DNA from: an uncultured Collinsella sp.
GTDB lineage: Bacteria; Actinomycetota; Coriobacteriia; Coriobacteriales; Coriobacteriaceae
Direction: 5' to 3'
NCBI GenBank assembly: GCA_900544425.1
Contig: UQUX01000065.1
Location: 1-9,807, forward strand
DNA length: 9,807 bases
In this document: positions 5,625 to 9,807 of the stretch, one piece after another
Layout of the letters: the number at the start of each line of letters is the position of its first letter
Numbering within the stretch: position 1 is the stretch's first letter
Position numbers and translations under genes: made by a program
Notes under the pieces: model-generated
The model's database searches: none
Told to the model about the DNA's origin: nothing
What the model saw: only the letters and a program-made list of their open reading frames with translations

Positions 5625-5720
5625 GGCCCCCAGAGCGTACAAGGTGGCATGAAAAAGGCAGGGCATTGACCTTTTGGTCATGCCCTGCCTTTTGAATGAC
5701 AGATTGTAGCTCTGGGGGCC
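5625..5720. repeat. 12-bp inverted repeat enclosing the rpoC terminator
   Basis: GGCCCCCAGAGC (5625-5636) and GCTCTGGGGGCC (5709-5720) are perfect inverse complements, extendable inward to a TAC/GTA pairing with one base bulged. The terminator hairpin lies centrally inside. The nested arrangement could stabilise the rpoC 3' end or mark an inserted element. Confidence 0.6.
5652..5693 (-). terminator. Strong intrinsic terminator after rpoC
   Basis: AAAAGGCAGGGCATGACC pairs with GGTCA-A-TGCCCTGCCTTTT around a four-base AAAA loop: about 18 pairs with one bulged base, then a T-run. Because A-runs and T-runs flank both sides it could stop transcription in either direction. It ends the rpoBC transcript before the sigma module. 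Confidence 0.92.
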
Positions 5721-5725
5721 GTGCA

Positions 5726-5760
5726 GCGACGGAGGTCGCCGCCGTTCGTTAGAACGGCGG
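5726..5760 (-). repeat. Two hairpins directly after the rpoC stop
   Basis: CCGCCGTTC/GAACGGCGG is a perfect 9-bp stem with loop TAAC in the transcript (5739-5760). GCGAC/GTCGC with a four-base loop lies at 5726-5739 and shares one base with the first. Neither has a U-run, so they are more likely 3'-end protecting structures than terminators. Confidence 0.5.
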
Positions 5761-5766
5761 AACTAG

Positions 5767-9807
<4,041 letters not shown>

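Noticed and set aside
5475..5681. A 68-codon frame between rpoC and the sigma gene
   Set aside because: It runs from the rpoC terminator through repeat copy B and the ECF promoter. The DRFILVG stretch it contains is only the translated repeat and also appears on the other strand at copy A.

Overview
The window is a stretch of bacterial core chromosome in which every supported gene lies on the minus strand. In transcription order (right to left) it holds the 3' part of rpoC, a two-gene ECF sigma/anti-sigma module, and the str operon rpsL-rpsG-fusA-tuf, with tuf cut by the left edge. The high GC, rpoC lying just upstream of str, and the style of the S12, S7 and beta' proteins suggest an actinobacterium of class Coriobacteriia (Collinsella or Olsenella type). 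The lineage is inferred from protein character; no search was run.

Layout. rpoC (9807-5767) enters from the right without its N terminus and ends in an unusual extension of about 219 residues. About 300 bases of structured DNA follow, with a strong intrinsic terminator. Next come an ECF sigma factor (5456-4938) and a membrane-anchored partner (4987-3911) that overlap by 50 bases; a good ECF-type promoter precedes them and a terminator follows. The 406-base gap before rpsL holds that terminator, a repeat unit also found inverted upstream of the sigma gene, several hairpins, and a sigma70-type promoter for the str operon. rpsL (TTG start), rpsG and fusA are closely spaced. tuf follows after 108 bases and appears to have its own promoter.

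How the parts work together. rpoC supplies the catalytic beta' subunit of RNA polymerase. S12, S7, EF-G and EF-Tu supply decoding, small-subunit assembly, translocation and aminoacyl-tRNA delivery. The sigma/anti-sigma pair looks like an envelope-signal switch placed between the two housekeeping operons and insulated by a terminator on each side.

Most notable points: (1) the beta' C terminus carries a domain that aligns without gaps to the alpha-subunit C-terminal domain and keeps five of its seven main DNA-contacting residues; (2) fusA changes synonymous codon use abruptly near codon 320, suggesting a mosaic gene; (3) S12 has arginine at position 88, a known streptomycin-resistance substitution; (4) inverted copies of a hairpin-forming repeat bracket the sigma module.
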